From Casuarina equisetifolia (lineage: Eukaryota; Streptophyta; Magnoliopsida; Fagales; Casuarinaceae), in contig CM052359.1 of assembly GCA_028551475.1 (NCBI GenBank), positions 24,987,583 to 25,051,582 on the forward strand: a stretch of 64,000 bases of DNA, written 5' to 3'. The notes under the pieces are model-generated. The model did not search any database, was not told where the DNA came from, and saw only the letters and a program-made list of their open reading frames with translations. A program made the position numbers and the translations under genes. Shown here piece by piece: positions 23,693 to 34,000 of this stretch. Positions within the stretch are counted from its first letter, which is position 1. The number at the start of each line of letters is the position of its first letter.

Positions 23693-26147
23693 TTAATATC
23701 TTTGGCCCAAGTACTAGCTGTTTTATTCAGTACTGTAATAAGATGTGGAAGCTACTTTTCGATCTACAAATGAACCAGTGGTCTTGAGCCTAAGCTGCTC
23801 AAAAACAAGCTTGATCGGGATACTATAGTGCTTGGCTTCAGATCAATCTTTACCTACGAAACTTGAGCTCTCTCTTGGGTGGACAAGTTATTTTTGCCAC
23901 CTGAGGTATAGGGGCAAATTTAGTTTACCAATATATGGTTTTAAAAGTGGTACTTCGCTGACCTCAGACCACTCGATTAGCATTTAAAAATAGAGGTCCA
24001 AACAGCAATTAAGAAAGATACAGGTACATAAAGTATAAACCAAAGGTAGATTGGTTATCACATTTTCCTGAAGAATGTATGCAAGTTTTGATGTTGAAGT
24101 ATCTTACAACAGAGATAGTACTTAAAGAACTTAATTAGTATTTGGCAGGCAGGAAATTGGAAGCAATCACATTTAGTTTCACCTAAAGTTTGGTTCCAAA
24201 AAACTGCATGTTTGATCAAAGAGTTAGTCCTTGCTCAAAGCCTAGCACTTATATTGTCTAATTTAATATAATTGATGTACTGACGCAAATCCCCCTGTTC
24301 GAGAAAAGAAAATACATTTTTTCAAGCACAGATTTTTCTTGTCCGAGTGTGTGTTGTCCGTATCACGGATTATTTTCTTTGGCTAGCAATAGTGGTAGGT
24401 TTTCTAATATTTGCAGCTTCTTTTATTTGGAGCAACTAGTATGTTTAGGCTGATATTTTCAGTAATACACTTAACTATCACATGTTCTGGACCCATGGTA
24501 GTCGGGGGGTGCTCGAGGCTAGGTAGATCTTCTGTTATGCCGGAGAATGAGCTTGTTTCTGTAAGACTTCAACAGATCAGAAGTGTTGGTGAGCAACTAA
24601 AGCCCCTTGGCATCTAAAGAAATGGATCGAAGTTCTACATGAACTTTGACATCCATATTGCTGCTGGTAAAATGGAAAAAGAATAAAAAATGGTGCTGTA
24701 AGGAAACCAACAAGCAATCACGACTAATTTTTAGTAAAATTGGACTCCCATCATACATTTGATGAGAGTGTTAGTCCTTGCCAAAATGCTAGCACTCGTG
24801 GAGTTGCAACACCAAAACTAATTTGATGTAATTGATGTAATTGATGCAGCATTTCTCAACGGACTCAAGGGAGCTTTATGGATACTCCCTTCTGAGAACA
24901 TAGGGTAGGCAGAGTACGGTTCTAGTCCTTGGTAGGTTACTCTTGCATTTACACCAAATGTATTGAATTAAGTGTGTCATATACACGTATATGAATTTTC
25001 AAAACCTGACAGGAACCATATGTATTTATGTTCTTTATTAGCCCTGTTTGCTTATAGATTTCTCCTTTGATGTCCTTGATTTTTCCTATCTGTATTTTGA
25101 GACTTGATGAGCTCAGGCAGAAGTCCTTATTGGACCTATTGACCTAATTTAATGCTAACCTATCAGATGAGATTCCCTAAAGTTATAGTAAAAGCCACAT
25201 TTGAAGACTTCATTTTTGTTACTTCACTGATGTGGAAAAAGGATACTTTTCTACTAAGAATTATCTGCTTTTTGACCATATGTTCTTTTTGAATGAATGG
25301 AATGGAATTTCAGGTAATAGAATTGGGTGGAGTACCCACAATTGGCGATTGTGCAATGATCTTGCGCGCTGCTATAAAGGCTCCATTACCATCAGCTTTC
25401 TTGAAGATCTTGCAAACAACACACAGTCTTGGCTATAAGTTTGGGAGGTAAACTCACATTCTTGCTTTGAGAGGAAAGAAAATATAGAAATGAGTTAGAT
25501 GTTGGATTTTCTTGATCCAGTTTTATCATTTTCCTTGTGCTATTATTTTGGACATCTGTACACTGGTTGTTATTTCATTTTTCTAAGTTTCACCATCTGC
25601 ATATTGAGAAACCGTTCTAATTCTGTCATGTATAAATTTTTTTCTGGTGAAGAGCATCATCTATGCAAAGAAACAAATCTGAGAACTACGTAATTGGTGG
25701 GAGAGTGGATGGGCCCTTTTTTATAGCTTTTATGCGTCGGATTGATGCAAAATCGGGAATGTTTTCTAATAATTTTCCTGCCTTTTGCAACGCAGTGTGC
25801 TATGTATTACTTAGAAGATACTTAGAAAATACTTTGGAAGGAATTTCAACATGGATGTGGCATTCACGAGAATATACTCTGAACTTAACGTAGCCTTAAA
25901 TTGCATATTTTGTTGGCACTTCCAAACTGCCACTGCAAAACTTTAATCTTATCTAGTTTTATTCTATTGCAGTCCCGTTTATGATGAAGTCATATTGCTA
26001 TGCCTGGATCTCGGGGAGCTAGATGCCGCCGTTGCAGTAGTTGCAGATATGGAGACATCTGGAATCACTGTACCAGACCAAACTTTGGACAGAGTGATTT
26101 CTGCTAGGCAGGTGATTGACATTGCTGTCAATGATGAAACATCATAA
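9694..26147 (+). CDS. PTAC3: Plastid transcriptionally active chromosome protein 3 (PPR-like repeats plus SAP domain)
   Basis: Thirteen exons: 9694-10074, 10610-10781, 10873-11090, 11846-11906, 12988-13060, 13485-13562, 15002-15159, 18436-18604, 20131-20593, 20805-21179, 23241-23444, 25314-25447, 25973-26147; 886 residues against about 910 in Arabidopsis. The N-terminus is Ser/Pro/basic-rich with no acidic residues, like a chloroplast transit peptide. Residues 85-435 carry PPR-like helical repeats. A SAP DNA-binding motif lies at about 535-572 (ASKMLVNELKEELEAQGLP). Residues 592-716 form an acidic linker. The C-terminal part holds DMYTIADAWGWTWERE and a final PPR-like segment GELDAAVAVVADMETSGI. 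The family belongs to the plastid-encoded RNA polymerase complex in nucleoids and is needed for chloroplast gene expression. Intron 11 uses a GC donor. Introns 6, 7, 8 and 10 are 1.4-3.3 kb. No break is seen. Confidence 0.95.
14511..14541. repeat. AAAAT-type microsatellite
   Basis: Short run of AAAAAT units in PTAC3 intron 6, low-complexity sequence only. Confidence 0.7.
16234..16354 (-). mobile_element. tRNA-derived SINE with target-site duplication
   Basis: On the minus strand an A box reads CCTAGCTCAGTGGTGAGC (16321-16340 region) and a B box reads GGTTTGACACC (16283-16293), the internal Pol III promoter of tRNA-derived SINEs. The element ends in a poly-A tail (T run at 16234-16249 on the plus strand). 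It is flanked by TGAAACTGTCCCC (16221-16233) and TGAAACTGCCCC (16355-16366), a clear target duplication. It sits in PTAC3 intron 7, antisense to the gene. The body is about 100 bp, and the well-kept duplication suggests a fairly young insertion. Confidence 0.85.
20591..20672 (+). repeat. 41-bp tandem duplication covering a PTAC3 splice donor
   Basis: The 41 bases from 20591 (GAGGTTTTTCTTTCC...) are repeated from 20632 with about one mismatch (ACTC to ATTC). The first copy contains the exon 9 donor at 20593/20594. The second provides an identical GAG|GTTTTT donor 41 bases downstream. Confidence 0.9.
23241..23258 (+). repeat. In-frame (GAT)6 tract coding for Asp
   Basis: Exon 11 of PTAC3 opens with six GAT codons directly after the splice acceptor, extending the acidic linker. 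It is a coding trinucleotide repeat and so liable to change length between individuals without loss of frame. Confidence 0.85.
23628..23692. repeat. (ATT)n microsatellite, about 21 units
   Basis: A pure trinucleotide run in PTAC3 intron 11, preceded by a T run at 23606-23619. Length and purity suggest it is polymorphic. Confidence 0.95.
24140..24290. repeat. Diverged intronic repeat, copy 1
   Basis: Shares with 24705-24850 the order AAGCAATCAC, a T/A-rich middle, GAG(T)GTTAGTCCTTGC..AA..CTAGCAC and AATTGATGTA. Copies are direct, about 560 bases apart, in the same PTAC3 intron. Family unknown. Confidence 0.5.
24705..24855. repeat. Diverged intronic repeat, copy 2
   Basis: Second copy of the repeat seen at 24140-24290, with an extra small AATTGATGT tandem near its end. 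No terminal inverted repeats or coding capacity are obvious. Confidence 0.5.
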
Positions 26148-29100
26148 CTGCAGCTTGTAGATCTATCACCCTTTTGTATAGCGTGATTCCCTTTTTACGA
26201 GCATTTTCAGTGCAGAAGGCAACTCTAGTGTGTAGGTCTTAGTTTGATGATACTAGCAAAAGTGATGAAGAAAAATAGATCATTTGCTTACAGCTTCCAA
26301 GAGAAGCTTGTCTTCATTTATTCCTTGGTCTAGTGCATTTTGTCAGCTATCGGCTTAGTGTTCAAATTAACCAAGCCCGACAAATCCCCAGATCATGCTT
26401 TCATATCTCTGTTAATTCGAGGTGGACTTGCATGTCTTTCCTGGGCTTCTCACTATCTTTTCCTATTGCGACAGCTACTATATCTCAGCCCGTGAAATTT
26501 CCGGACCCAAGAAAAAAAGTCGATTGATGAGAGTTTTTAGATTGGAGATATGAAGCTTTCTTCTATAACAAGGAGTAGAGCAGAAGATCAGAATTTTCTG
26601 CCCGGAAAATAGGAGTAAAATTTATCTTCAGAGCTTCAGTAATTAATTGAATATACGAAGACAAATGAAACTGGTTACGAACAAATAAGCAAGCTCGATT
26701 AGGTGAACTCTATAAGTAACTCTAAAATAACTTAAAAATTAATTGGTTGTGCAAAGCCTAAAGTTAAACTAATCCACCCATGGAAAGAGGTCACTGCAAG
26801 CATGGCTACTGCCTAAAAGTCTTAGTGTAATCGATGTCAGCCTACTCATGAGAGTCTTTAGTCACAAGGTGAGTTTTGAATTGTTTCAAAGAATTGTTTG
26901 AACCAAGTTTAATTTTACAAATTCATCTGCAACTGATGGATCGAGTAATACTAGGAAGACAAATAAGTTTTCAGGTGCCATTATGAATAAAAGCAATGAA
27001 GAACTACATGCCATTGAAGGTCTTGAGAAGCTTGGGAGAAGTAAGCTTTATATAATGATGAGCAAGAAGTATGTTGTCAAGTGAGAAATCAATGAGGGAT
27101 GGTGAAATCTAGTCAACCCCAAACCAACCAACCCAAACTAATCTAGCCCAAACCCAAATGCTCATTAGTGATTCGCATAGGGAGTTGAGTCTAGCATAAT
27201 CAATTTCCAAGGCATCCATCTTTTGAACAACTAAAACCAATTACTACATTTGACTATCTCATAAACTCATGCTATCATTTCTTATATAAGTACCCAATTT
27301 TGACCATATTAGGAACCCATGTCAACATTTTTTATGTAATTATTTTTCTTTGACTAGCTTTTTGGGAATATGAATATCTCTCCTATAAATAACTATACTC
27401 TTTTGTTACCAAGATAATTTTATGAGATTAAATTATTAAGAGTTAAACATTGATTTACTTTCATAGGTCTATATTTCTTTGACTTATTTCAACAGTTGTC
27501 AATATTTTTACTTTGTATCTCTTCGAAATTATTTTTAATAAAGTGGTAAGTATTTATCTTGACTCTATATTTTTTTGAAATTACCTTCAAGATAATGGTA
27601 AGTATTTGTTATTGAATTTTAAGGTAATGAATTTTTTGTATTCTTAATTTTTAAAGATAATTTTATCTTTTGTTTTCCTCCCCTAATTCATATCACAATG
27701 TCATGGTTCCAATGGGTTAACACGGAGTGAGCTGAAATAGTGATAGGAGTTGCCAAAGTAGGAGAGTAAGGCCACATGGGAGGATTTTTTTGTGGAAGAG
27801 GAAGATAGTTTTAGGATCAAAGGCTTTTGCTGGAAAGAAGCTTTAATATCAAATTAAAAAATTGAAAATTCTACTAGAAAATGTCAACCAAAAAATCTGT
27901 ATATGGCCGGAAGTTGCAGAAATTTACATATAGAAAACCAAAGTTAAAAATTTCTGCTTATTATGTTTTTCCTACTCATAATTACAAACCAGTCTTCGGT
28001 TTTGTTCCAACAACTTTTACCGACCTGCACTGTACATCATAGTCTAAACCAGATGCAGGGAGACCTTTCCGCCAAACTGATGTGTCCCGCGGGAGAAGAC
28101 GACGTGGACCTCTTCAATCCTAAGCTGGAGGTTAAAGTCAATTGCGTTAAAACCCGGCATCCAACATTGTTGCTTCAAGCGACTAACTTTACCGTGGTAA
28201 AAAACATCCTCCGTGTAGAAATCGAGCCTGGCCAAGAAGAAAAAAGCAAATAAAGAACAAGATCCTATGCAGCAATTCCATCATCGTATTAAAGAAGGAA
28301 TTAGGGCCCCCGTGTGGTCCAACAGCCACTACTTCAACGTTTTTTTTTTTTTTTTTTTTTTTTTTTTCTTTTTCCTTTCTGAGATTGCGTAGCATTTTCT
28401 TCAACTCTTTCTTACTCCCTTGCTTATCTTTGAAGTTGGAAGCAAATCAAGCTAACTTTTGGTGCAAGTATCCCACTCCCATCTCATCACAATCCCAACT
28501 AATTGATATTGAACTTTTTTGTCTTTTTCCCCTTTAACGAGCTTTAAAACATTAGATATACAAGAGTAACCATTTTGGATGTTTTGGTTTGATTATCTAT
28601 AAAGATGTAAAGGCTCATAAAATTATGATAAAATTGAGGAAGTGGAATGATGTATTTAAGGAACGTTGCCATCATGAGATGCTTGAATGTTAAAGGCAAG
28701 ACTTTCTAGATTAGCAAGAACATTGGTTCCTTCGCGTGGTTTAAAATATGATGCAAAGAAGCAACATCGTCATATACAATGAAGGTAACAAAGATAAGAA
28801 TGTCACCGTATGTACGAGGAAAGGACATGATTAGAAGTAAAATTATAAATGAGAAGGGACAAAGTAAGGGTGGAGAATAAAACAATGGAGTTAGTTGAGA
28901 TAATTTAGATGTGGGAGAAAACCTACGGATAAGCATAGGAGGGTGGTTAGTTGGGTTGGTATGGGATGTCGGGCAGAGATCATAAGAGAACAAAGTTATG
29001 TCTATTAAAAACAAGATCAGTCAGAATAAAATTCTTTTACTGTAAAATATAAACTGTTTGACCAAAAGAGATCCTCCAATTATTTTGCCTAAAACTCAAA

Positions 29101-30396
29101 TTACACTCTAGTTGATTTATTTTTTAAGTCATCCATAGAACAAGATGAGATATGTTTCCTTTTACATTTATTATAGGATATGTTACGATGACAGTAATAA
29201 GAAAACACCTAATTAAGATTTAGCTAGTTGATGAAGGATACTCTTTAATTTCTAACAAGATAAAATGGAGCAATGACTTGACTGTATTGGTAATGTTGTT
29301 TTTATAAGCATTAGATGTTGCGAAAGCATATAGAATAAGAGCTTTTCAAAAATTTAGATTTTTCACTTAGGGATCACATTAATATGGCAAAACTCGCAAT
29401 AAAAAAGTTGGCGTAATTGGTTCACATAGAAATTGACATGTTGATTAATGCTTGTATAATATTAAATTTTATAGAGAATAGTTTATATTTAATTTAAAAT
29501 AACCTATCTTTTTATGAGTTGTTCTTTTAAGTTTTTATTTTTCTCATAGGGTATTTAACATAGAATATTAAAAGAAGTCATTTATGATCGAGTCTCAACA
29601 ATGACAATAAAACTAGTGCTTGTGACTTCAAGGTTACAAGGAGAGAGATGACTTCTTGCCCAAACCATAACAGGGAATGTCATGCATGTAGCAGTGATCA
29701 AATTATTTAATAATCAAAAGTCGATGTAAAAAGCCTTAGACTTTGGAAAAGATGCAACACTATGGGTGCTTCGTGGATGAAAATCCCCCTAGAACAAGGA
29801 TTTAAAAAAATAAGGAAAATATTTTGGATCGGATCCTTAGCAAAAAGTAACTGAAATTTCTCCATCTAGTCAAAATATTGTCCCTTACAAGCCCTGACAA
29901 CCTTGTTTTTGGTTGATACCCACCTAAGATGATAACTCCATCAAGAACGAATCTAATTACAAAAAATAGTTAGAAAATTCTCAAGAACACAATAACCCAC
30001 AAAAGAATACACAAATTTGACTTAAGGCTCAATTAAGCTTTAATCCAAGGTAGAGAAATGACAAAAAATAAATAAAAAAAATAGATAAGGGAAGGTGAGA
30101 ATCTAGAAACAAAGTCAAACAAAGATAGAAGACAAAAAGGGTTTTTAGAGTAAGATGTAATCTACCCCTCCCTCCTTTTACCTACTTGTTGATTTTCTAG
30201 AGGAGGAAGGAGTAGACAGCGTAGTTCTCTTTATATCCACACTTTCAATCGCCAATTGCAAGTAACAATCTACAAAAGCATAAATTTTAATTGGTTAAAA
30301 TTTATTGCTTTTAACGATTAAATTTTAGGTTTAGGATTAAGTTTAACTCCTACTAAGCCTAGCTCTTTTGACAAAACTAGTTGAATGCATCATTTT
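26148..30396. other. Intergenic region between PTAC3 and PIR
   Basis: The first few hundred bases are the PTAC3 3' UTR and flank. The rest is AT-rich with a T run at 28340-28367. A GC-richer island with open frames on both strands at 28030-28255 has no recognised domain. No RNA gene or intact gene is seen. Much of it is probably decayed repeat DNA. Confidence 0.4.
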
Positions 30397-30600
30397 TGTT
30401 GAGAGAGTCAATCCCACTTAGAATGGAGAGCCAAATATCTTTACCTTATAAGATGTGGACTTTATTTTTCTATTATTCATGAGTATTGATAGACAAAAAA
30501 ATTTATTTTTACATGGTATTAGAGTTAAATTACTTCATTTACGTCTTATAAGGTGTGGATTATCTTCTACTATTACTCATTAGTTTTGGTAGACAAAAAG
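30397..30600 (+). mobile_element. TRIM-like small LTR element, decayed
   Basis: A 117-bp LTR runs from TGTTGAGAGAG (30397) to TTTACA (30513), followed at once by TGGTATTAGAGTT (30514-30526), close to the tRNA-iMet primer-binding site. The LTR has the ATCCCACTTAGAATGGAGAG and CTTATAAGATGTGG motifs common to plant TRIM/short copia LTRs. A second, partial LTR-like copy (CTTATAAGGTGTGG... GGTAGACAAAAAG) lies at about 30543-30600. There is no coding capacity. It is non-autonomous and looks old; its right end is unclear. Confidence 0.65.
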
Positions 30601-31059
30601 AACCATTCTCATAACTTTTTCACATCCTTTTTATTATTTGTGCGATGAAAATATAGGCAGAAATTCAAAGTATCCACGAAAAAAAAAAATTCACTTTTTT
30701 TCTTTCTGTTGTGGAGACACTATGACAAGGCACCCGGGCTAATAAGTCCGAGCAGCTTTAAGTTCAACGCAGTAGTTAAATCCCCCCGCCTTGAGGCACC
30801 AAGTAATTAAAGCAGCGGGTTACTAGTATCCGACTTTAGGACAACGTTTGCGGAAGCGACTCGCCTGCGATCTCTGTCCTCGCAAAGCTTCCGACTATAA
30901 GAAATTTGAGGTGAAAAGAAGGAAATGAAGTTCCTTCATAATTCCATTCTTGATCTGTTCGTTTGTGCAAAATGCAAAGCTTTTATCCACTGACTTTCTG
31001 GTTGCTTGATTCTCCAGCGCAGTCGACTTAAGGATTTACTCTAAATTTGAGCTTCGTCC
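30601..31059 (+). promoter_or_regulatory. PIR promoter and 5' UTR region
   Basis: Base composition changes from AT-rich to mixed/GC-richer at about 30715-30900, just before the PIR start at 31060, as expected of a core promoter and leader. No clear TATA box is seen, in keeping with a broadly expressed gene. The transcription start cannot be placed from sequence alone. Confidence 0.45.
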
Positions 31060-34000
31060 ATGGCTGTCCCTGTTGAGGAAGCGATCGCGGCTCTTTCCAC
31101 ATTCTCACTTGAGGTAACTCCTGCAATTGTACGCAAACATGTTCGGTTTGATCCACGGCCTCTGTGGCTGGCCTCTTCTTCTCAAAATTGCATAATGTGC
31201 TTTAGTAAACACCGATGCGTTTGTATGGAAATCTGTATCTAATGTGTTTTTAGGATAAATTATGTAGGATGAGCAACCAGAGGCGCAAGGACCAGGAATT
31301 TGGGTGTCGACAGAGAGAGGTGCAACGGAGAGTCCAATTGGTATGCATCATCCATCGCAAGTTTCTTTGTCTTCCAATAAAAAGAATGTGGTGGTTTGTG
31401 TTTCTTTTTGGTAATCGGCAATGTTTGGTCGGTAAATATGTGGCCAAAATCATGTGCATCCTAGCTCATTCCTGTCAAGCAAAACTTATCAAATCCTGAA
31501 CATGGAATTTTCATACCCCCGGCGGTTCGACTGCAAATAGCGGATCTTCACTAGTCGCTGGAGAGAATGCTGAGGGATTTGTTCAATCTTTGTATTCCTG
31601 GCACATGTCTGTCGCGAATGTTCTATTCTTTTTGGCTTTATCATTTTATTTTTCTGAGCCTGAGAACCTCTACATTTATTAACCAGAGGAAGAATATTTC
31701 TTTTGCATATTTAGTGGTGTATAATGGTAGTAAAGGTTTTTGTATATCTCTACTGATCTTGCATATTCTTTGCTAATATTCCATGGGGGATTTTTAAGCC
31801 AAATTCTGAAGATCTTCTCCTTGTGTCCTATGGCTGTACATAAACAAACAATTTTAAGAATTATGTCAAATACGTATCTTGGATAGAGGAATCATTTTAT
31901 AATTCTCTTGTGAACTCTGATAATGAAATAAAATCTAAAACACTATATAGATTCAGTTACAATAATGACATCATATTGAATTCATGTTCAATTTGTAGAA
32001 TAATAATACAAAATATAACCAATCTATTAAGAAAGTACCATGTGATGAAGTATGGTATAAATGAAAGGAAGGCACAGAGAACAGGGAGGAAAGAAAGGAA
32101 AGGGAAAAAAAGGAGGTATGATGGTGGTACTATTTAAGAATTTTATTTTCGTAAGAGCAAGTCCATGTTAAGGATTGACAGGCCTTGTTGGAAAAAAACT
32201 ATCTTGTTGACAGCTACATAAGTTTTTAATCTGCAAAACATCCATTGTTCATTCTTCTTGAATTTAATAGTCTTTAGGATATCTTTTGTCTTTTTTCTGA
32301 ATCATAAGCGATGAATTATACTTTTATAGCCATCTAATGTGGATGGTTCCTCAGAACATTTCATATATCGGAATTACTGAATAACTGAATACTAATTAAG
32401 GACAATTGTTTATTTATTTGAATACCTCTGAGGGCCTGTGGAGGTAAGGTGTGTTGAAATAGGCTATATGGAAAGTCGATTGAATAAGCATTTATTACTT
32501 ACTCAAGAAGAAAATTTCTTCTTTGACATTCCAACAGAAATGATTAAATAAAATGAACGAAATAAATGCTAGTTTTCATATATTTGAATGTTTAGAGCAT
32601 CTGACTTAATCATCTATGTCACATAGATGATGTGTTTCTTTGTCATCTATGGATATTGAGGTAGTTGGATCATTCAGTGGCATTTTCTTCTTTGTTAGAG
32701 AAAAGAAGTAAATAAAACCTAATAAAAAGGAAATGCTACCCTCTCATCACCTCAAGGTTGTGTTGCTGTGCTTATTATTGATAAGGATGATGCAAGTTTT
32801 TTCCAATCTTTTTTATTTTATTTTATTGCTATAAAGCATGCTTTTTTTTTCTTCTATTACATTGGATTCAAGACTTTCAAACCGCAACCTTTGTATTCCT
32901 AGTGAGGGCATTGAAGCCCACAGAGAAGTTAATGATACACGGTATCAAGTGGTTCTGCTGATTGAAGCAGTCGAGAAGTTGTTTGACATGCCATGGAAGA
33001 TCAGACTGGGCCTGGAGAAAGTGGCAGAAAGGGAGAGATACATGCCCTTGATTTCAAATAGAAGTATTAATGATAGATTTCTCTTTTCGTATCATATTTG
33101 ATGGCTGCAGTGGGCTTTGCATAAAAACTTTTTAAAGGCAAATTTGTACGCTGCTGGGCCTTCTGGAAAAATGAGGAGTTCATGATATTAGATAGTCATG
33201 GGTTGAATCACCCAATGGTCAGAGTTGAGAGCTTGTCAGACATGAGGATAGATGCCTTTTGAACTTGTCCATGATATGATTATTAAGGGAGAAACTACTT
33301 GAATCGCTTGCTTGGGGTTATGTTCTTCACTAAAGTCTATCTGATTGGCAGAAAAGGACTCTTAACTCGGTGGTGACATGAACTTGTTGGCTTGCCAGGA
33401 CCATGCAAGATTTTATCCTGTGAGAAAAGGTACTCTGCTAAGTGTGGCATTTTCGCTGAAGGTTCTTGTCTTTATTACGGAATATAGAAGGGCTCCAATA
33501 TTTATGATTTTAAAAGCCAAATATCAGGGAGCCCTTTTTGGACGGGATAAAGTGTCTTGAGGAGAATACACGTGATTGTGGAGTTCTGAGGGAGCAATTG
33601 TGGGATGGAACAGATAATATTGCTTGGAGGTCGTGTCTGTGTCTGTGATTTCGAGCAATTGGTTCTCAGTGAATACTTACCTGTATGACAGTAGGGAAAC
33701 TGTGATAGACCTCAGAATGGGTTTTCTTTAGGCATTTTATTTTTGTTTTTGAGATGATCCTTCTTTTAGAGCTTCTGGTCCCTCTTCTGAACAATATTTG
33801 TTTGTGGGCAGGCACTGAGATTTATGCTCTTTTTTTTTTGTTCAATCAAATTATCGGTTTCTTTCTACAGTTTTTAGCATGAGTACCTAAACGTGGCATG
33901 TTATCTGTTGCGACAATCAAAGTGTTGACTTATCTATACTTCATCATGGTTTCTCTAAGTTTTCAATGTATGCTGAAGTTGTTTGACAAATGTAGATAGT

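Larger units (their letters stand above)
23445..25313 (+). other. GC-AG intron (PTAC3 intron 11)
   Basis: Family continuity requires exon 11 to end in MLK (AAG at 23442-23444) and exon 12 to begin VIELGG (25314). The bases after AAG are GCAAGT, the consensus for the minor GC-AG donor class; the acceptor is TTTCAG. The nearest GT, four bases on, would shift the frame. The intron also holds a TTA microsatellite and two diverged copies of a repeat. Confidence 0.85.

Noticed and set aside
23578-23787. Tyr-repeat open frame
   Set aside because: Produced by the ATT microsatellite in PTAC3 intron 11.
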